This document shows positions 5,672 through 7,066 of a stretch of DNA of 7,066 nt, piece after piece. The position numbers were made by a program, and so were the translations under genes. The stretch's first letter is position 1. Each line of letters starts with the position of its first letter. Origin of the DNA: Desulfobacterales bacterium. GTDB lineage: Bacteria; Desulfobacterota; DSM-4660; Desulfatiglandales; B25-G16. The stretch is from positions 1-7,066 of the forward strand of contig JABXJZ010000071.1 in assembly GCA_013375335.1 (NCBI GenBank), read 5' to 3'. The notes beneath the pieces were generated by a model. That model ran no database searches. It saw nothing but the letters and a program-made list of their open reading frames with translations, and had not been told where the DNA came from.

Positions 5672-5881
5672 ATGTCGAGTCATCTTAAGAGACTATTTTT
5701 TATATTGTTAATTGTTTGTATTCCCGCGGGATTCTTTACGGAACAAGAACACGCCCTCTTTTTGTGGCATGCCATACCGTCAATAGATGTAATTTTCGGA
5801 GGCCTCGGGGCACTCTTGTTGATCCTTGGAGTCAAGCTCGTGGGTTCCTTCGCCTCTCGGAAGGAAGATTATTATGATTAA
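5672..5881 (+). CDS. Small two-helix membrane protein of antiporter clusters, C-terminal RKEDYYD
   Basis: A 69-residue protein with two hydrophobic segments (about 8-22 and 38-57) joined by a short loop containing EHALFLWHAIPSID (26-39) and ending in the charged tail RKEDYYD (63-69). I recognise the pattern (His-rich or acidic loop, W..IP, Gly-rich second helix, Lys-Leu, terminal RKEDYYD) from small unnamed proteins that accompany Mnh/Nuo-like genes in deltaproteobacteria-type genomes; no function has been assigned that I know of. Its place between two large antiporter-like genes suggests an accessory or structural subunit bridging them; this is inference. ATG 5672 follows the upstream TAA by one base; TTG 5639 is in frame but would overlap the upstream gene by 32 bases and add a polar stretch. 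The stop overlaps the next gene by eight bases. Confidence 0.85.
   Translation: MSSHLKRLFFILLIVCIPAGFFTEQEHALFLWHAIPSIDVIFGGLGALLLILGVKLVGSFASRKEDYYD
5861..5865 (+). promoter_or_regulatory. Ribosome binding site for the third antiporter-like subunit
   Basis: AAGGA, within GGAAGGAAG (5859-5867), lies eight bases before ATG 5874. It supports a start inside the end of the small membrane gene. Confidence 0.5.
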
Positions 5882-7066
5882 GCCTGTACCACCTGCCTTT
5901 ATATTTATCTTGGGGGCAATGCTCATTCCCCTTCTGAGGTTGAGGAAGGAACTGAGGCAACCCTACCTTATTCTGATTTTTGCAGTGGCCATTATCGACC
6001 TGTTGTATCTGGAACCAGGCACCAGTTGGGTATATCGCTTTCTGGGATATGACCTGGTCTTTGCCAGGGTAGATAGACTGAGCTTAGCGATTGGATATAT
6101 ATTCGTCATCATAGGATTTATCGCCATACTTTACTCCCTCCATGTAAAGGAAGACGGTCAACATGTGGCTACCTTCCTCTATGTTGGAAGCTCTTTGGGG
6201 GTTGTGTTTGCTGGGGATTACTTAAGCTTGTTTGCCTTTTGGGAAATCATGGCGGTCACCTCTGTATTCCTCATATGGTATAGGCGGGAAAGGGAATCCC
6301 TGGATGCCGGCTTCAGATACGTTTTAATGCACATATTTGGGGGATGCTCCCTGTTAACGGGCATTATCATCCATATCGTATCCCAGGGATTCACCACAGT
6401 GGGTCCCTTGGAAAGTGGTTGGGCCTCCATTTTTATACTTATCGGCTTTGGTTTAAATGCCGCCTTCATTCCCATTCACACCTGGGTACCGGATTCCTAC
6501 CCCCGGGGAACCGTCACTGGAAGCGTGTTTCTTTCAGTTTATACCACCAAGATAGGCGTTTATGCACTGGCCAGATGTTTCTCAGGCGCTGATGTTGTGG
6601 CCTATATGGGTGGGATTATGGCGGTTTACGGCGTTGTATACGCATTGCTCCAAGATGATACCAGGAAACTCCTTTCCTATCACATCATAAGTCAGGTGGG
6701 ATACATGATAGCAGGGATAGGGGTGGGAACCGACCTGGGGTTAAATGGCGGAATTGCCCATCTCGTTAATAATATCTTATACAAGTCGCTCTTATTCATG
6801 TGTATGGGTTCGGTAATCTATGTGACTGGAAAGAGGAAGCTTACTGAGCTGGGAGGGCTCGCCAGGCTGATGCCAATTACCTGTACCGCCTGCATCATTG
6901 CCTCCCTTTCCATATCCGGGGGACCGGGATTCAATGGGTTTGTCAGTAAGGGGATGGTCATGTCGTCTGCGGCGGAGTCACATAAACCCATATTGGAGCT
7001 GATGTTGATCCTGGCTTCCGTGGGAACATTTCTCTCCTTTACGAAACTCTGCTACTTTACCTTCTT
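5874..7066 (+). CDS. Antiporter-like subunit 3 (NuoL/M/N family), 3' partial
   Basis: An open frame from ATG 5874 runs without a stop to the window end, giving 397 complete codons; relatives are about 480-500 residues, so roughly 80-100 residues are missing. It is a third member of the MrpD/NuoL-M-N family. Visible residues are Glu124 in FAFWEIMAVTS (TM5), His202 in IPIHTWVPDSYP, Lys226 in YTTKIGVYAL (TM8), Lys304 in NNILYKSLLFM (TM10) and Lys359 in GFVSKGM (TM12). The TM7 lysine is replaced by Asn195 in GFGLNAAFIP. The sequence TVTGSVFLSVYTTK and the loop QDDTRKLLSYHIISQVGYM resemble a distinct subgroup I associate with deltaproteobacterial antiporter-like clusters, in which Asn at this site seems usual (from memory). 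The start overlaps the small gene by eight bases and has a good Shine-Dalgarno sequence. Confidence 0.92.
   Translation, partial: MIKPVPPAFIFILGAMLIPLLRLRKELRQPYLILIFAVAIIDLLYLEPGTSWVYRFLGYDLVFARVDRLSLAIGYIFVIIGFIAILYSLHVKEDGQHVATFLYVGSSLGVVFAGDYLSLFAFWEIMAVTSVFLIWYRRERESLDAGFRYVLMHIFGGCSLLTGIIIHIVSQGFTTVGPLESGWASIFILIGFGLNAAFIPIHTWVPDSYPRGTVTGSVFLSVYTTKIGVYALARCFSGADVVAYMGGIMAVYGVVYALLQDDTRKLLSYHIISQVGYMIAGIGVGTDLGLNGGIAHLVNNILYKSLLFMCMGSVIYVTGKRKLTELGGLARLMPITCTACIIASLSISGGPGFNGFVSKGMVMSSAAESHKPILELMLILASVGTFLSFTKLCYFTF

Noticed and set aside
6344..6592. Forward open frame inside the third large subunit
   Set aside because: The frame starting at 5874 is continuous through this stretch and carries the conserved TM7-TM8 motifs, so this is an out-of-frame shadow.

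Overview
The window is a near-gapless, single-strand operon of membrane-protein genes. Gene order and motifs identify it as an Mrp/Mnh-type cation:proton antiporter module of the kind built into Mbh/Mbx-type respiratory complexes. After the last 44 codons of an unrelated upstream gene (TPR-like C-terminus) and about 95 non-coding bases, eleven genes follow on the + strand: mnhE, mnhF, mnhG, an MbhD-like gene (DUF4040), an MbhE-like gene, mnhB, mnhC, a first MrpD/NuoN-like subunit, a second MrpD/NuoM-like subunit, a 69-residue two-helix membrane protein ending in RKEDYYD, and a third NuoL/M/N-like subunit cut by the window end. No gene is supported on the - strand.

The order E-F-G-(MrpA C-terminal pieces D and E)-B-C-D matches, piece by piece, mbhA to mbhH of archaeal membrane-bound hydrogenase. 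The tandem second MrpD-like subunit recalls mbxH/mbxH' of the sulfur-reducing Mbx/MBS complex. A full-length MrpA, as in the classical Bacillus or Staphylococcus Mrp operon, is absent from the window; its C-terminal domain exists as the two small separate genes. Three large antiporter-like subunits instead of one or two suggest a complex with more ion-translocating units, perhaps driven by a redox module encoded downstream. No redox subunit (hydrogenase, NuoB/C/D/H/I-like) is visible here, so a stand-alone antiporter remains possible.

The three large subunits keep most of the charged residues expected along a transmembrane ion path, but each differs. The first lacks the lysine/histidine pair of TM10. 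The second has the full set. The third has Asn in place of the TM7 lysine. MnhF has Asn in place of the normally conserved Asp of its GPxxxDR-type motif.

Translation looks tightly coupled. Seven consecutive genes (mnhG through the second MrpD-like gene) appear to start with GTG or TTG, and most overlap the preceding stop by one to four bases. The organism is probably an anaerobic Gram-negative bacterium of the Desulfobacterota/deltaproteobacterial type. This rests on the split Mbh-like arrangement, the TPR/BamD-like upstream C-terminus and family resemblance of the third large subunit and the small protein. Base composition is moderate, with frequent AGG and ATA codons. The lineage assignment is inference.
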